From contig NZ_BMSA01000048.1 in assembly GCF_014648915.1 (NCBI RefSeq), forward strand, positions 1-41,257: DNA of 41,257 nucleotides. Direction: 5' to 3'. Below, one piece after another: positions 1 through 8,503 of this stretch (positions are counted from its first letter, which is position 1; each line of letters opens with the position of its first letter). Source of the DNA: Streptomyces phaeofaciens. Its GTDB lineage: Bacteria; Actinomycetota; Actinomycetes; Streptomycetales; Streptomycetaceae. Made by a program: the position numbers and the translations under genes. The notes beneath the pieces are model-generated. The model did no database searches, was not told the origin of the DNA, and saw nothing but the letters and a program-made list of their open reading frames with translations.

Positions 1-54
1 CACACCAACGACCGACCTGGCCAGCAGTCACGGCAGACACCGTTGCAGTACTAG

Positions 55-270
55 GAGCCGTTCGAGACGGGCCGGCTCTTCACTCCAAGTGTCGATCGCT
101 ACAGCCAGATCGCGGTTCACGCGAACCGGTACTCGGCCCAGGTCCGGCTGATCAGCAAGCGGGCCGGGGTCGCACTTCACACGTCTCACCTGGTGGTTAC
201 TGCGGAACATCGAGATTGCCCGGCACGAGCGTCTGATCGCAGAGGGAGGCTGCCGCCGGACGCCGCCTTG
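55..270 (+). pseudogene. IS21-family transposase (IstA) C-terminal relic
   Basis: From position 55 the plus strand reads EPFETGRLFTPSVDRYSQ and continues with the NRYS.QVRLI stretch typical of the C-terminal domain of IS21 IstA transposases. After about 45 residues the frame breaks near position 209. The family-like continuation EIARHERLIAEGGC then resumes in another frame. No start, catalytic core or IstB gene is present. This is a short decayed fragment without function. Family assignment is from memory of IstA sequences. Confidence 0.6.
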
Positions 271-382
271 TCCGAGTGATCCCGTCTGCGGCGGCAGAAG
301 AGCGGACGTATCCCCCACGCCTGCTCGTCGCTCCTCAGGGGAGGTTGCTGCGAGCGCGAGTAGCGTGCGATGGCTCCATGCG
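271..382. other. Short intergenic stretch, no gene seen
   Basis: Between the IS21 relic and the stop of the dehydrogenase gene I see no coding pattern, no RNA and no strong hairpin. Confidence 0.4.
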
Positions 383-1183
383 TCAGGGGCGAAGGTGCTT
401 GAGGGTGAACTCGGGCGCGGCATAGAGGCCGGCCTGGGTGGCGCTCGGATCGGCTGAAAGGTCACCGGGAATTTCCGCAGCGTGGACTTCGGCATTGTCG
501 ACGGGGACGTAGGCCAGTTCCGTCACATCAGGGAGTTTCCAGAAGCGGCGGGTGTTGGCGGAGACGGCGTACGCCGTGACAAAGCGGGTGGTGGACGGCG
601 CGGCCAGCGCAGCCCGGATGTAGCCGACGGCGTCGCGCGGGCTCAGCCAGGTCGCCAGGTGCCGGGGGTCGGTAGGAGTGCGCTCGAAGCTGCCGATGCG
701 GAGGCAGATCACTGACAGACCGAACTTGTCGGCGTACAACTGTCCGAGGGCCTCGACAGCCACCTTGCTCACCCCGTAGAGGCCATCAGGGCGTACCGGC
801 TCCTGTGGGCCCGTGAGATGTCCGGCGGGGTAGAAGCCGGTCACACGGTTGCTGCTCGCCAGCACCACCCGCTTGATTCCCGTGCGCCGCGCCGCTTCCA
901 GGACGTGGTGCGTGCCCAGGACGTTGGCTTCGAGCAGGTCCGGGAGAGGAGCCTCGTCGGGCACGCCGCCCAAGTGGAGCACGCGGTCGGCTCCCGCGAG
1001 GGCCGATTCCACGGCGGCGGCGTCCCGCAGATCCACTCTGTGCACGACTTCGTTCTCGGCCTGCGGGTGGAGCGGTACGCGGTCGAGCAGGACAAGGCGT
1101 GCCGCCTCGTGTCGCAGCGCCTCACGCACCACGGAACCGACGGTGCCCGCCGCCCCTGTTACGGCCACTGTTCCCAGACTCAT
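383..1183 (-). CDS. NAD-dependent epimerase/dehydratase, uronate dehydrogenase-like
   Basis: The product is a 266-aa extended short-chain dehydrogenase. The N-terminal VAVTGAAGTVGSVV is the NAD-binding glycine motif, LVLLDR ends the second strand of the Rossmann fold, and YGVSK supplies the catalytic Tyr and Lys. The segments VLASSNRVTGFYP and RPDGLYGVSK, the DNAEVHA tail and the length match uronate dehydrogenases, which oxidise D-galacturonate or D-glucuronate to the aldarolactone in the cytoplasm. The start is ATG at 1183 with GGGGAG a few bases upstream; the frame is open further upstream but that extension does not resemble the family. No sugar-transport or aldarate genes flank it, so substrate choice within the family is not certain. 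Confidence 0.85.
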   Translation of the reverse strand: MSLGTVAVTGAAGTVGSVVREALRHEAARLVLLDRVPLHPQAENEVVHRVDLRDAAAVESALAGADRVLHLGGVPDEAPLPDLLEANVLGTHHVLEAARRTGIKRVVLASSNRVTGFYPAGHLTGPQEPVRPDGLYGVSKVAVEALGQLYADKFGLSVICLRIGSFERTPTDPRHLATWLSPRDAVGYIRAALAAPSTTRFVTAYAVSANTRRFWKLPDVTELAYVPVDNAEVHAAEIPGDLSADPSATQAGLYAAPEFTLKHLRP

Positions 1184-1509
1184 TGCGCTCCCCCTGGTTT
1201 CGACGCTCCCCGCATTTTCGCGCCCGTTGATCCACTCATCAAGGCGGTGGGGAACTGAGAAAACAAGGCCGGGGACCTCCTGGAGGATACGTGGAGAAGT
1301 TCTGGTCGGATCTGCACTGGATCCCAGCCCGTCGGCTTGCACGCAGGATTGTTTGCTCCTTCCTGGCACCGGTCCGCTCCTCAGCCGGCTTGCTCGGTCA
1401 CAAACCGTTCGACCAACCCCCCGCTGGCTTCGTAGGATCACTGCATGCGACCTGCCTCGGATCGCAGTTGGCCTCGGCCGACCAGGGCGACAGCCTGGAG
1501 CGGGGCGGT
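1184..1509. other. Intergenic region upstream of the dehydrogenase
   Basis: No convincing gene lies here. It must hold the promoter for the minus-strand dehydrogenase. A weak sigma-70-like pair pointing toward the tRNA-like fold can be drawn on the plus strand (TTCGAC at 1408, TAGGAT at 1433, 19-base spacer), but spacing and match are poor and I do not claim it. Confidence 0.35.
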
Positions 1510-1582
1510 CGGCTCGTAAGCTCAGTTGGCCAGAGCTCCCGGCTGCTTGTCGGGGCGCGCGGGTTCGAATCCTGCCGAGTCT
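1510..1582 (+). tRNA. tRNA-like fold, probable degenerate tRNA (anticodon loop reads GCT)
   Basis: The stretch folds as a cloverleaf. The acceptor has six pairs (1511-1516 with 1576-1581) and an unpaired outer position. The D arm is GCTC/GAGC with an AGTTGG-type loop. The anticodon stem CCCGG/TCGGG closes a 7-base loop, CTGCTTG. The T arm has the canonical GGTTCGAAT loop. Oddities: one extra base between the acceptor and D stem, a pyrimidine after the anticodon, and a GCT anticodon (serine) with only a 4-base variable loop, whereas bacterial tRNA-Ser has a long variable arm. No CCA is encoded. Most likely a decayed tRNA or an attachment-site copy rather than a working tRNA. Confidence 0.45.
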
Positions 1583-1652
1583 GCGAAACACGGACCAGAT
1601 GCGCTTGCAGTCCGGCCGGCACAAGACGCACTCCAAGTCGACGCAAGACCAT

Positions 1653-1970
1653 TCACGCAATCGCGGCTTGAGGCGTCTTCAAGACAGCCGTCGCAGTCGT
1701 CCTTGTCGACGGGCCGCTCCCTCCACCGTCACTGGGCACCGATCCGGTACCAGCCGTCCGCGTCCGGCTCGACGACCCGCTCCCGCCGGCCCGGCAGCCC
1801 GGCCCGCTACGGTGTTCGGGATGGTGGTGCCCGGGGTGGTGGTCACCATCGGGGTTCCGTTCCAGAGAAAGAAAGCAGGCCGGCCAGCCCGGTACCGGTG
1901 GAGGCAGCAAGCGCGTAGAGAGTCACGGCGGCCAGGACGATGACGGCCTTGAGGCGAGCGGGGGTGGGTC
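1653..1970 (-). pseudogene. Coding-like relics on the minus strand, family unknown
   Basis: The minus strand carries a hydrophobic segment, RLKAVIVLAAVTLYALAAST, just downstream of a stop that ends the tail DRLRAGLTIG. A second fragment, FLWNGTPMVTTTPGTT, lies in another frame. These look like pieces of secreted or membrane proteins, but no start or continuous frame survives. I do not recognise the families. The DRLRAGLTIG tail recurs at 3018 (see the repeat entries). Confidence 0.25.
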
Positions 1971-2010
1971 AGCCGATCGTCAAGCCCGCGCGGAGCCGGT
2001 CGACGAAACG
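1968..2010. repeat. Imperfect ~40-bp direct repeat, copy A
   Basis: GTCAGCCGATCGTCAAG, followed by a GCGCGGAGCCGGTCGA block, matches copy B at 3017-3059 at most positions, with only a handful of substitutions. Read on the minus strand both copies encode an almost identical C-terminus (DRLRAGLTIG-stop here, DRLRAALTIG-stop in copy B). They bracket the frameshifted membrane gene at 2107-2963 in direct orientation. Confidence 0.6.
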
Positions 2011-2106
2011 GCCGGCCGGAGGGCCGGGAAGGCTCCCCTCGCGGGCGGGAACTGCCGGGCCGCTCGGCCCCTTACGAATTTCGCGGCCGATATCTACATT
2101 TGCCCC

Positions 2107-2963
2107 ATGGCCATTCGAAACACGGGCCCGTTGGCGGGAGTTGTGTCGGTGACGGCAGCGGGTGCACGGCTGGTTTTCGTGCCAAGTCGAGTCCGGCAGT
2201 TCGGCTTCGTGCTCGGCGCGAGCGTCATGGTCCCGCTGTGCATCGCGGCCCCCTCCTGCTGCTGACCCTGGTGGTCGCGGCGCTCACGGGGTCCGGGCTC
2301 GTCTGGGCCATCATCTGGGTTGGTCTCTGGTTGACAGTCCTGGCCGTGATCGGGCTCGCCCTGGCCTTGACAGGCATGATGTCGACCACGATGGTGCGGT
2401 GGATCGAGTTCCGCCCCCAACAAAATGCGACGCAACTCGTGATCGCGCGCTTCCTGCGTTCCTCGACCGTTGCTACGGCTGATCTCCAGCGCGTCGTCGT
2501 CGTCGAGCGGCTCAGATTGGGTCAACGGAAATCGATCACCGTGGTGCTGCACACGCGTGGAGGGACTGTGGACTGCGAGCCGGCGCTTCTCGCCCCGCTG
2601 TCCCAGGTCGAAACCGAGGCACTGCTCGACTGGCTGACCAGCCAACTCGGCCCAGCCCAAGCGGCGGTGGAGCACCGGACGGAAGTTGACCGGAACTTCC
2701 TGTGTCCGGACCAGTGGTGGACGCCTTCGGACCTTGCTGCCCTGTGGCACGTGCCCGTCAGCGCGGTCGACGAGCTGGCTGTCCGCCACGGCATCCGCAG
2801 TTACCAGTACACGCCCCGGGGCGCCGCGACGTATTCCGCGCACAGGACGATGACGGTCTACGACCCGTCTCGGGCACACGAGGTCGCGGAGGAGCTCCGC
2901 GAGGAACCCACCATGGGCCCGGAGGCCGACAGTACGAAAGAGAGGCGTGCCGGGACGGCCTGA
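2107..2963 (+). pseudogene. Membrane protein gene interrupted by a one-base frameshift
   Basis: Two overlapping frames together make one plausible protein. Frame 1 starts at ATG 2107 (MAIRNTGPLAGVV...) and runs into a stop at 2264 after CIAAP. Frame 2 is open through 2963 and continues PLLLLTLVVAALTGSGLVW. Restoring one C in the C-run at 2249-2253 joins them into a protein of about 285 residues. It would have two or three membrane segments near the N-terminus (rough residues 35-95), then a soluble region. Near the C-terminus, WWTPSDLAALWHVPVSAVDEL looks like a helix-turn-helix type fold and recalls a MerR-like DNA reader. Family unknown. Homopolymer miscall or true inactivation cannot be separated from the sequence alone. 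Confidence 0.6.
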
Positions 2964-3016
2964 CAGCCCGTCCCGGGCATCTGGGGCGGGCTGTCGGCGG
3001 CTCGGCCGAGCGGGAA

Positions 3017-3059
3017 GTCAGCCGATCGTCAGGGCTGCGCGGAGCCGGTCGATGACGGG
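3017..3059. repeat. Imperfect ~40-bp direct repeat, copy B
   Basis: Second copy of the repeat described at 1968-2010, in the same orientation. It forms the 3' end of the minus-strand relic at 3018-3400. Confidence 0.6.
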
Positions 3060-3400
3060 GGCGTTGCGCGACGGGCCTGGGTGGCCCTGCGGGCCCGCAC
3101 GGCGGTCATCGGTGTACGGGAGCAGCGGGTCGGGGCCGACGCAGGTGGTGGTGCTCGCGGCTGGCGGGCGGCCCGCACAGCGGGAATGTACGCCTCGGCG
3201 ACCTCGTCGAAGATCAGCTGGGCGGCACGGTGGGAGTACCGTCCAGCAGCGGGGCAGCGTCGGGGCCGTCCTGCTCGAACGCGGAGACCATGTTGTCGAC
3301 GAACCGGCGCTGGGACGGGATGCTCGCGGTCTCCTCACACGAGACCGCATGACGTGCGGGTCACCAACTGGCACTGAGCGGTCCGCTACGAGGCGACCGT
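3018..3400 (-). pseudogene. Frameshifted gene relic, family unknown
   Basis: The minus strand shows good codon pattern in successive different frames: RRFVDNMVSAFEQDGPDAAP, then LIFDEVAEAYIPAVRAA, then a tail ending DRLRAALTIG-stop at 3018. At least two frame breaks separate these pieces, so no intact product can be made. I do not recognise the family. The tail duplicates that of copy A, which suggests two former paralogues or a duplicated 3' end. Confidence 0.4.
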
Positions 3401-3506
3401 CCTTGCAGCAGCCGTCAACGAGTGGCCACAGCCATCACATTCGAACCGGCCGAGGGCAGAGGAAATGGTTCGCGATGGGTGTGGAGCGGATGGCAGGGTG
3501 CGGCGC

Positions 3507-4073
3507 ATGGCACCCCAGTACCAGATTCGCGCAGACTACGACGCCGACACGATCGTGGTCTACCAGGCATACGCGCCCGCCATAGCCGACGCGGCGCTGC
3601 GAGCGGGCCGCTTCGTCGTGCCGTTCTCATTCCACAGGATGACTTGGATCAAGCCCTCCTTCCTGTGGCTGATGCACCGCAGCAACTGGGCCCGCAAGCC
3701 CGGTCAAGAACGCGTTCTCGCAGTACGGATGACCCGGCTGGGCTGGGAGGAAGCCCTGTCCCAGGCCGTGCTCACGACCGCGGATGCGGCAGCCGTCGCC
3801 CAGGCGGCCGTACATGTCCAGTGGGACCCGGAACGCTCCTCGCGTGGCGCGGCGCTGAACCACTACAGCATCCAGGTCGGCATCGGCCGCAATCTGATCC
3901 GCACGTTCACCGACGACTGGATCACCAGCCTCACCGACCTCACCCCCCAGGTCCGCAAGGCGGCGACCCTGAAGCAGACCGGGCACGCCGCCAAAGCCCA
4001 GCGGCTGTTCCCCGCGGAGCGCGTGTATCCACTGCCACGGCCCCTGGAAAGCCTTCTTTCCCCGGGCAGATGA
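3507..4073 (+). CDS. DUF4291 domain-containing protein
   Basis: The 188-aa product shows the whole DUF4291 signature: QIRADYDADTIVVYQAYAP near the N-terminus, then RMTWIKPSFLWLMHRSNWA and KPGQERVLAV. Length is normal for the family, so the gene looks intact. The biochemical role of DUF4291 is not established as far as I know. The ATG at 3507 is chosen because the family begins right at this point; the upstream extension to 3465 has no family-like sequence, and no strong ribosome site is visible. Neighbours are relics, so context gives no hint of role. Confidence 0.85.
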   Translation: MAPQYQIRADYDADTIVVYQAYAPAIADAALRAGRFVVPFSFHRMTWIKPSFLWLMHRSNWARKPGQERVLAVRMTRLGWEEALSQAVLTTADAAAVAQAAVHVQWDPERSSRGAALNHYSIQVGIGRNLIRTFTDDWITSLTDLTPQVRKAATLKQTGHAAKAQRLFPAERVYPLPRPLESLLSPGR

Positions 4074-4124
4074 GGACCGACCGGCGAGGAAGCGGTCACC
4101 TGCGACCACAGACACAAGATCAAA

Positions 4125-4590
4125 GTGTCGGAAGTGCTCACCTCCGCCGGCCTGGCCACGCTCGCCCGCCATCGGCGAGGTGCGGCCCCTGCTCGCGCAG
4201 CGGGGATGCACCATCGCGCCGGACGTCCGGCTGCGTACTCTCGCCGAGGTCATCGAGTACCTGGGCGTCGACGGTCGGACCGGGATCATCGACGGGCATG
4301 GAGATCCGTGTGCGACGCCCGGCCGCAGGCCGCAAGGACCGGGACACGTTCGTCTCCGGAAAACCAAGCAGAACGCCGTGAAGTCCATGGTCCGCACAGA
4401 CGCAGAGGGGCGCATGCTGTTCTGCTGCCCGGCCCGGCCGGGCAGCCGGGCCGGCATCACCCAGGACCGGCAGCTCGGACCGGTCCAGCTCCTGGCCGGC
4501 GGCCCGTTTCATGGAGATCCTCGCGGATGCCGGCTACCAGAGCATGGGAGCGCAGACCGGCGGCCGGTGGTGACCCTCTGCCTCGCCCGA
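4125..4590 (+). pseudogene. IS5-type (DDE) transposase relic
   Basis: Plus-strand pieces in three frames match IS5-type transposases: GEVRPLLAQRGCTIAPDVRL, RLRTLAEVIEYLGVDGRT, MEIRVRRPAAGRKDRDTFV, KQNAVKSMVRTDAEGR and MEILADAGYQSMGAQTGGR. The IDG and LADAGYQ segments carry the first two acidic positions of the DDE core. Frames break near 4295, 4365 and 4505, and the C-terminal third with the final Glu is missing. It cannot encode a working transposase. Confidence 0.75.
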
Positions 4591-4762
4591 CGCCCGGCCG
4601 ACCTGCTCTTCGCGACACCCGGCGACCGCGCCTTCTGCCCATCACCAACCCCGATCACCCCGCGAATTCCGGATGCGCACCTGTCCCAGGCGGCCCCCGG
4701 CAGCCGCGCTCGCACCGGCGTGAGCCCGAACCGTGGCGCCGACGTTATTGCGAGCGTTGATA

Positions 4763-4786
4763 CCTGAGGGCGCTCGGGCCCTCAGG
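4763..4786. terminator. Strong hairpin after the DUF4232 lipoprotein gene
   Basis: CCTGAGGGC and GCCCTCAGG form a perfect 9-bp stem with a 6-base loop, 15 bases past the stop of the minus-strand lipoprotein gene and beside the IS5 relic. There is no T-run, but position and stem strength fit an actinobacterial terminator that could serve both strands. Confidence 0.6.
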
Positions 4787-4800
4787 CCCCGCGGCGGATC

Positions 4801-5484
4801 TCAGAAGTCGTCCGCGCCATTGCGGAGCTCGGGGGTCCAATAGCCGGTGAGGGCCTTCGCCGGTTCGACGGCGATGCCGCCGCTGCCGGGTGCGGTGACG
4901 GCGATGACCGTCGAGTCGCCCTCAAGCATGACGGAGAACGCTGACACGGGCTCATTGTCCTCGTCGACGCCGCCGTCCGACAGCTTGACCAGGGCATAGG
5001 CCGGGGTTCCCGCCGTGAGCACGACCGGTGTGGCCGGCTTGCTCTTGGCAACGACCGGAACGTCCTGCTTGTGGCTCTCCAGGAACTGGACATGCGGAAA
5101 ACCCGTCAGCCGGCAGGAGTGGCCGGAGGTGTTCTTCGCCGTGAGGACAACGTGGGTGTACGGCGGGCCGTCCTGCGTGGCGGCGGTGACAATGACGTCC
5201 CGCGCGGCGCAGACCGGGACGGAGGTGGTCACCTGACCGCTGGTCGATCCGGTGGTCCCCGCGGAGCCGCCGGCGTCGGTGGAGCCCGTCGATCCCGCCG
5301 AGTCGGTCGAACCAGTCGGGTCGGACGTGCCGGTGCCCTTCCCGTCCGGCGCCTCCACCGTCGCCGAAGAGGCGGCCGCGGACGTCGACTTGGAGTCCGC
5401 GTCGTTCTGGCAGGCGGTGAGGGACAGGGTGAGGGCCGTGCCCACGACAGCGAGCAGGGCGGAGCGGCGACGAAGAGTGTTCAT
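4801..5484 (-). CDS. DUF4232 domain-containing lipoprotein
   Basis: The 227-aa product starts MNTLRRRSALLAVVGTALTL and has a lipobox, LTAC, near residue 24, so it should be lipid-anchored outside the membrane. A low-complexity Ser/Thr/Gly/Asp linker (about residues 30-90) is followed by a DUF4232 domain beginning at CAARDVIVTAATQDGPPYTH, which contains the usual NTSGHSCRLTGFP segment with the second conserved Cys. Start ATG 5484 is preceded by GGGGGAA at good distance; a longer frame to 5574 lacks a signal. Function of DUF4232 is unknown. The hairpin at 4763 follows the gene. Confidence 0.9.
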   Translation of the reverse strand: MNTLRRRSALLAVVGTALTLSLTACQNDADSKSTSAAASSATVEAPDGKGTGTSDPTGSTDSAGSTGSTDAGGSAGTTGSTSGQVTTSVPVCAARDVIVTAATQDGPPYTHVVLTAKNTSGHSCRLTGFPHVQFLESHKQDVPVVAKSKPATPVVLTAGTPAYALVKLSDGGVDEDNEPVSAFSVMLEGDSTVIAVTAPGSGGIAVEPAKALTGYWTPELRNGADDF

Positions 5485-5563
5485 GGAGAGTTCCCCCGTG
5501 AGTGGTGTTGGGCCGGGGCTCGGTGCCATCGGCCGAAGTCGTTCTGCTGGTGTTCCGCGGTTC

Positions 5564-5695
5564 TCAGTTGCCATGGCCCGACTGGAGGTCGGACGGCAGG
5601 GGATGCACGGACTCTCCGGAGTCGACCTGCGCGGCTTCCAGCAACTCGTGGAAGTTGTGACAGTCGAGCGTGTGCAGGGTCCGGGTCGGGTTCAA
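5564..5695 (-). CDS. Possible small ORF upstream of the lipoprotein gene
   Basis: From a TTG at 5695 the minus strand encodes 43 residues (MNPTRTLHTLDCHNFHELLE...) ending GHGN-stop. Roughly nine in ten third positions are G or C, clearly better than the sequence upstream in that frame, which suggests real coding. The ribosome site is weak (GGGAACC). It lies 79 bases ahead of the lipoprotein start on the same strand and could be a leader peptide or a truncated gene end. Family not recognised. Confidence 0.3.
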   Translation of the reverse strand: MNPTRTLHTLDCHNFHELLEAAQVDSGESVHPLPSDLQSGHGN

Positions 5696-6040
5696 CGCGC
5701 CGGTTCCCGAACGCTCTTCCTGGACACCCCGACAGTCTGCTGCTTGCCGCTGTTCATGCAGGATTTCCCCGTTCGAAGATCGATGATGTGCATGCGGTGG
5801 GCGTTCGGCGGCAGGTGATCTGCGCCGCTCCCCCGGCCCGCACCGGGTCCGTCCCGGCGGGTCGTGTCCGCTCGGGCTCCGTTGCCTGGACTTCGTATGC
5901 CCGGGGCGTCCCGCGTCTGTCTTGAGTTGATCATCTGTTGCAGCCGCGTCCCAGGCGGTTCTCCCGGCAGAAGTGTCGTCAGCCATACTTCTGCCGGGGG
6001 CTTGCATCCGGGCGAGCCGGACGGTCGGGGGACATCGACG
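5696..6040. other. Intergenic region between divergent genes
   Basis: This stretch of about 345 bases separates the minus-strand lipoprotein side from the plus-strand XRE-NB-ARC gene and must hold both promoters. I see no gene and no convincing -35/-10 pair. The ribosome site CGGGGGA lies at its end, near 6026. Confidence 0.4.
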
Positions 6041-8344
6041 GTGCGCATGGAGGACTTCGGGCAGCAGCTGCGACGCCTGCGGGCACGTGCCGGACTGAGC
6101 CAGGAGGGTCTCTCGCACGCCGCCGGGGTGAGCATCCGGGCCCTGGCCGACATGGAACGCGGGCGCACCCGAGGGCCACAGCGTCGTACGGTGCAGGTTC
6201 TGGCCGAGGCACTGGGACTGAACGACGACGAGGCGGCGAACCTGGAGAAGGCCGCCGCCCTGGGCCGTCCGCGCCCCCGGACGGCCACCGGCCCGGCCGC
6301 CCCCGCCGTCTTGGCCCTGCCGCGCGACATCCAGGACTTCACCGCCCGCGTCCCGCCCCTCGCCCGGCTGCTGGAAATGGCCCAGGACGCCGATCCGAAC
6401 CGGCCGATGGTCGCCGTGGTCGCCGGGCAGCCCGGTCTGGGCAAGACCGCGTTCGCGGTGCATGCCGCACACCGCCTCGCCCCACACTTCCCGGACGGAC
6501 AGTTCGCCCTGGACCTGCACGGCATGGATCCCGAGCCGACCACACCCCGGGACGCGCTCGCCCGGCTCCTGGGATCGATGGGAGTCCCCGACGCCGCGAT
6601 ACCGGCGGGCACCGACGACCGTGCGGGCCTGTGGCGATCCGTGGTCGGCGACCGGCGTGTACTCCTGCTGCTGGACAACGCCGTCGACGAGTCCCAGGTC
6701 AGCCCCCTGCTGCCCGGCATCGGCCCGTCGCTGACCATCGTCACCAGCCGCCACTCCCTTGCGGGTCTGGAATCCGTCCACCGCAGCGATCTGGCCCTGC
6801 TGCGACGGGAGGAGGCGGTCGAACTCCTGACTCGTATCATCGGCTCGGAACGGGTTCAGGCGGAAGCACAGGCCGCACGCGACCTCGCCGACCTGTGCGG
6901 ACACCTGCCGCTGGCCGTCCGCATCGCCGGCCAGCGACTCCTCAGCCGCCCGCACGAACGCCTGGGCAAGCTCGTCGCCCGCCTCGCCGCCGAGGGCCGG
7001 CGACTGGACGGCCTCCAGGCCGGAAGCCTGCGGGTGCGTGCCGCCTTCGCACTCTCGTACCGACAACTTCCCCCGGAGTCCCGGACGTTTCTGCGCCGTG
7101 CCTCGCTGGCCGCAGGAGCCGACTTCAGTCCCGAGACCGGCGCACTCCTGGCCGGCCTGCCCTACGACGAGGCGGTCGCCCGGGCCGAGGAGCTGACCGA
7201 CGCCGGACTGCTCCAGAGCGATGCCGCCACGGAGCGTTACCGCTTCCACGACCTGCTCAAGCTCTACGCGGCCGAGCAGATCGCGGTCGAGGACGGCCCC
7301 GAGATCCGCGACGCCGCCCTCGACCGGGCCGCGCGATGGATGCTGCGCCGGGCCACCGCCGCCGCGCTGCACTTCGACGCCGAGCACGACCGGACCGCTC
7401 CGCGCGACGCCCCGACCCCGCACGACGACCCGGGCCCGGACGGAGCGCCCACCGGCCGGGAGGAGGCGCGGACCTGGCTGGAGGCCGAGCGAGCCCAGTG
7501 GCTCGCCGCGCTGCGCCGGGCCCACGTCACTGGCCGCCACCGGGAGGTCCTGGACACGGCGGAAGCGATGCACTGGTTCTCCGACCTCAACCAGCACTGG
7601 GAGCAGTGGGTGGAGGTGTTCCAGCTCTCCGTCGACTCCGCCCGCTCGCTGGGCAGCAGGCGGGAGGAGGCGGTCCACCTCAACTACCTCGCCTGGGCCT
7701 ACAACCTCTGCGTCGCCGATCCCCACGCCGCCCTGACGTCCGCCGACGCCGCGCTCGTGGCCGCCCGCGACTGCAGGGACGGACTTCAGGGAGGCTGGGC
7801 GCTCGGCTACGGCGCGGGCGCGGTCCACCGGCTGGGCCGCTCGGAAGAGGCTCACGCGCGGCTGCGCGAGGCAGCCGACTGCCTGGCCTTGCAGGACTCC
7901 CCACAGGCCCGGCTGGCCGAGCTGACGATCCTCAACTCCCTCGGCACCCTGCTCCGTCAGGTCGGCCGGGCGGCGGAAGCCCTGGACATCCACCGCCGCA
8001 GCGAGAGGATCTGCCGCGCGGGAATCCCGGGCCGGACGGACGAGCTGATCACCTTGTACCACGCGGTCGCCCGCCAGCAGATCGGCAACGACCTGGCAGC
8101 CCTGGAACGCTGGGACGAGGCCGAACCGCCGCTGCGTCAGGCCCTCGCCGCCTTCGAGGCCTCACAGATGCCGGCCTGGGCCGGACCGGCCCGGCTCGAC
8201 CTGGGCCAGGTGCTCAGTGCGACGGGCCACCCGGACGCCCGAGAGACGCTGCTCGCCGCCCGCGACGCCCTCGCCGCGCTGAAAAGCCCGCGCCAGGCCG
8301 AGGCCGCCACCTCGCTCGCCGTGCTCGACGAAGCGGCCGCCTGA
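6041..8344 (+). CDS. XRE-type HTH, NB-ARC and TPR regulator (AfsR/STAND-like)
   Basis: The 767-aa protein begins with an XRE helix-turn-helix (about residues 5-60; LRARAGLSQEGLSHAAGVS, ALADMERGRTRGPQRRTV). A STAND NTPase follows, with P-loop GQPGLGKTAFA near residue 129, Walker B region VLLLLDNA and LTIVTSRHSL. The YRFHDLLKLYAAEQ element ends the winged-helix part, and TPR-like helices fill the C-terminal third. Such proteins act as ligand-gated transcription factors or switches; no target is visible. GTG 6041 is preferred because CGGGGGA lies 8 bases upstream; ATG 6047 is possible. It differs from SARP-type AfsR by having XRE instead of a SARP domain. Confidence 0.85.
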   Translation: MRMEDFGQQLRRLRARAGLSQEGLSHAAGVSIRALADMERGRTRGPQRRTVQVLAEALGLNDDEAANLEKAAALGRPRPRTATGPAAPAVLALPRDIQDFTARVPPLARLLEMAQDADPNRPMVAVVAGQPGLGKTAFAVHAAHRLAPHFPDGQFALDLHGMDPEPTTPRDALARLLGSMGVPDAAIPAGTDDRAGLWRSVVGDRRVLLLLDNAVDESQVSPLLPGIGPSLTIVTSRHSLAGLESVHRSDLALLRREEAVELLTRIIGSERVQAEAQAARDLADLCGHLPLAVRIAGQRLLSRPHERLGKLVARLAAEGRRLDGLQAGSLRVRAAFALSYRQLPPESRTFLRRASLAAGADFSPETGALLAGLPYDEAVARAEELTDAGLLQSDAATERYRFHDLLKLYAAEQIAVEDGPEIRDAALDRAARWMLRRATAAALHFDAEHDRTAPRDAPTPHDDPGPDGAPTGREEARTWLEAERAQWLAALRRAHVTGRHREVLDTAEAMHWFSDLNQHWEQWVEVFQLSVDSARSLGSRREEAVHLNYLAWAYNLCVADPHAALTSADAALVAARDCRDGLQGGWALGYGAGAVHRLGRSEEAHARLREAADCLALQDSPQARLAELTILNSLGTLLRQVGRAAEALDIHRRSERICRAGIPGRTDELITLYHAVARQQIGNDLAALERWDEAEPPLRQALAAFEASQMPAWAGPARLDLGQVLSATGHPDARETLLAARDALAALKSPRQAEAATSLAVLDEAAA

Positions 8345-8503
8345 CTCGAGGCCGGTTGTTCCGTGTGTGCCGGCTGTCCGACGGGTCCCACGGGTGCAGC
8401 CCGGGCCCGGTCGGCGGTGCCGCCCCAGCGACCTCCGTATCGACCCGGTCGGTTCCCAGGAGCTCCCCAGGCGATGATGTGTCCTGACCCGGCGGAGGAC
8501 CCG

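Noticed and set aside
1510..1582. Functional tRNA-Ser(GCT)
   Set aside because: The long variable arm of tRNA-Ser is absent and the acceptor/D-arm junction is irregular.
5564..8062. 832-residue open frame on the minus strand opposite the XRE-NB-ARC gene
   Set aside because: It mirrors the codon bias of the true plus-strand gene; no domain is readable, and its only plausible piece is the last 43 codons, reported separately.
6041..8344. Call as AfsR (SARP-type activator)
   Set aside because: The N-terminus is an XRE helix-turn-helix, not a SARP/BTAD module.
5938..8487. 849-residue plus-strand frame overlapping the regulator
   Set aside because: Arg/Pro/Gly-rich shifted-frame shadow; the other frame has HTH, P-loop and TPR.
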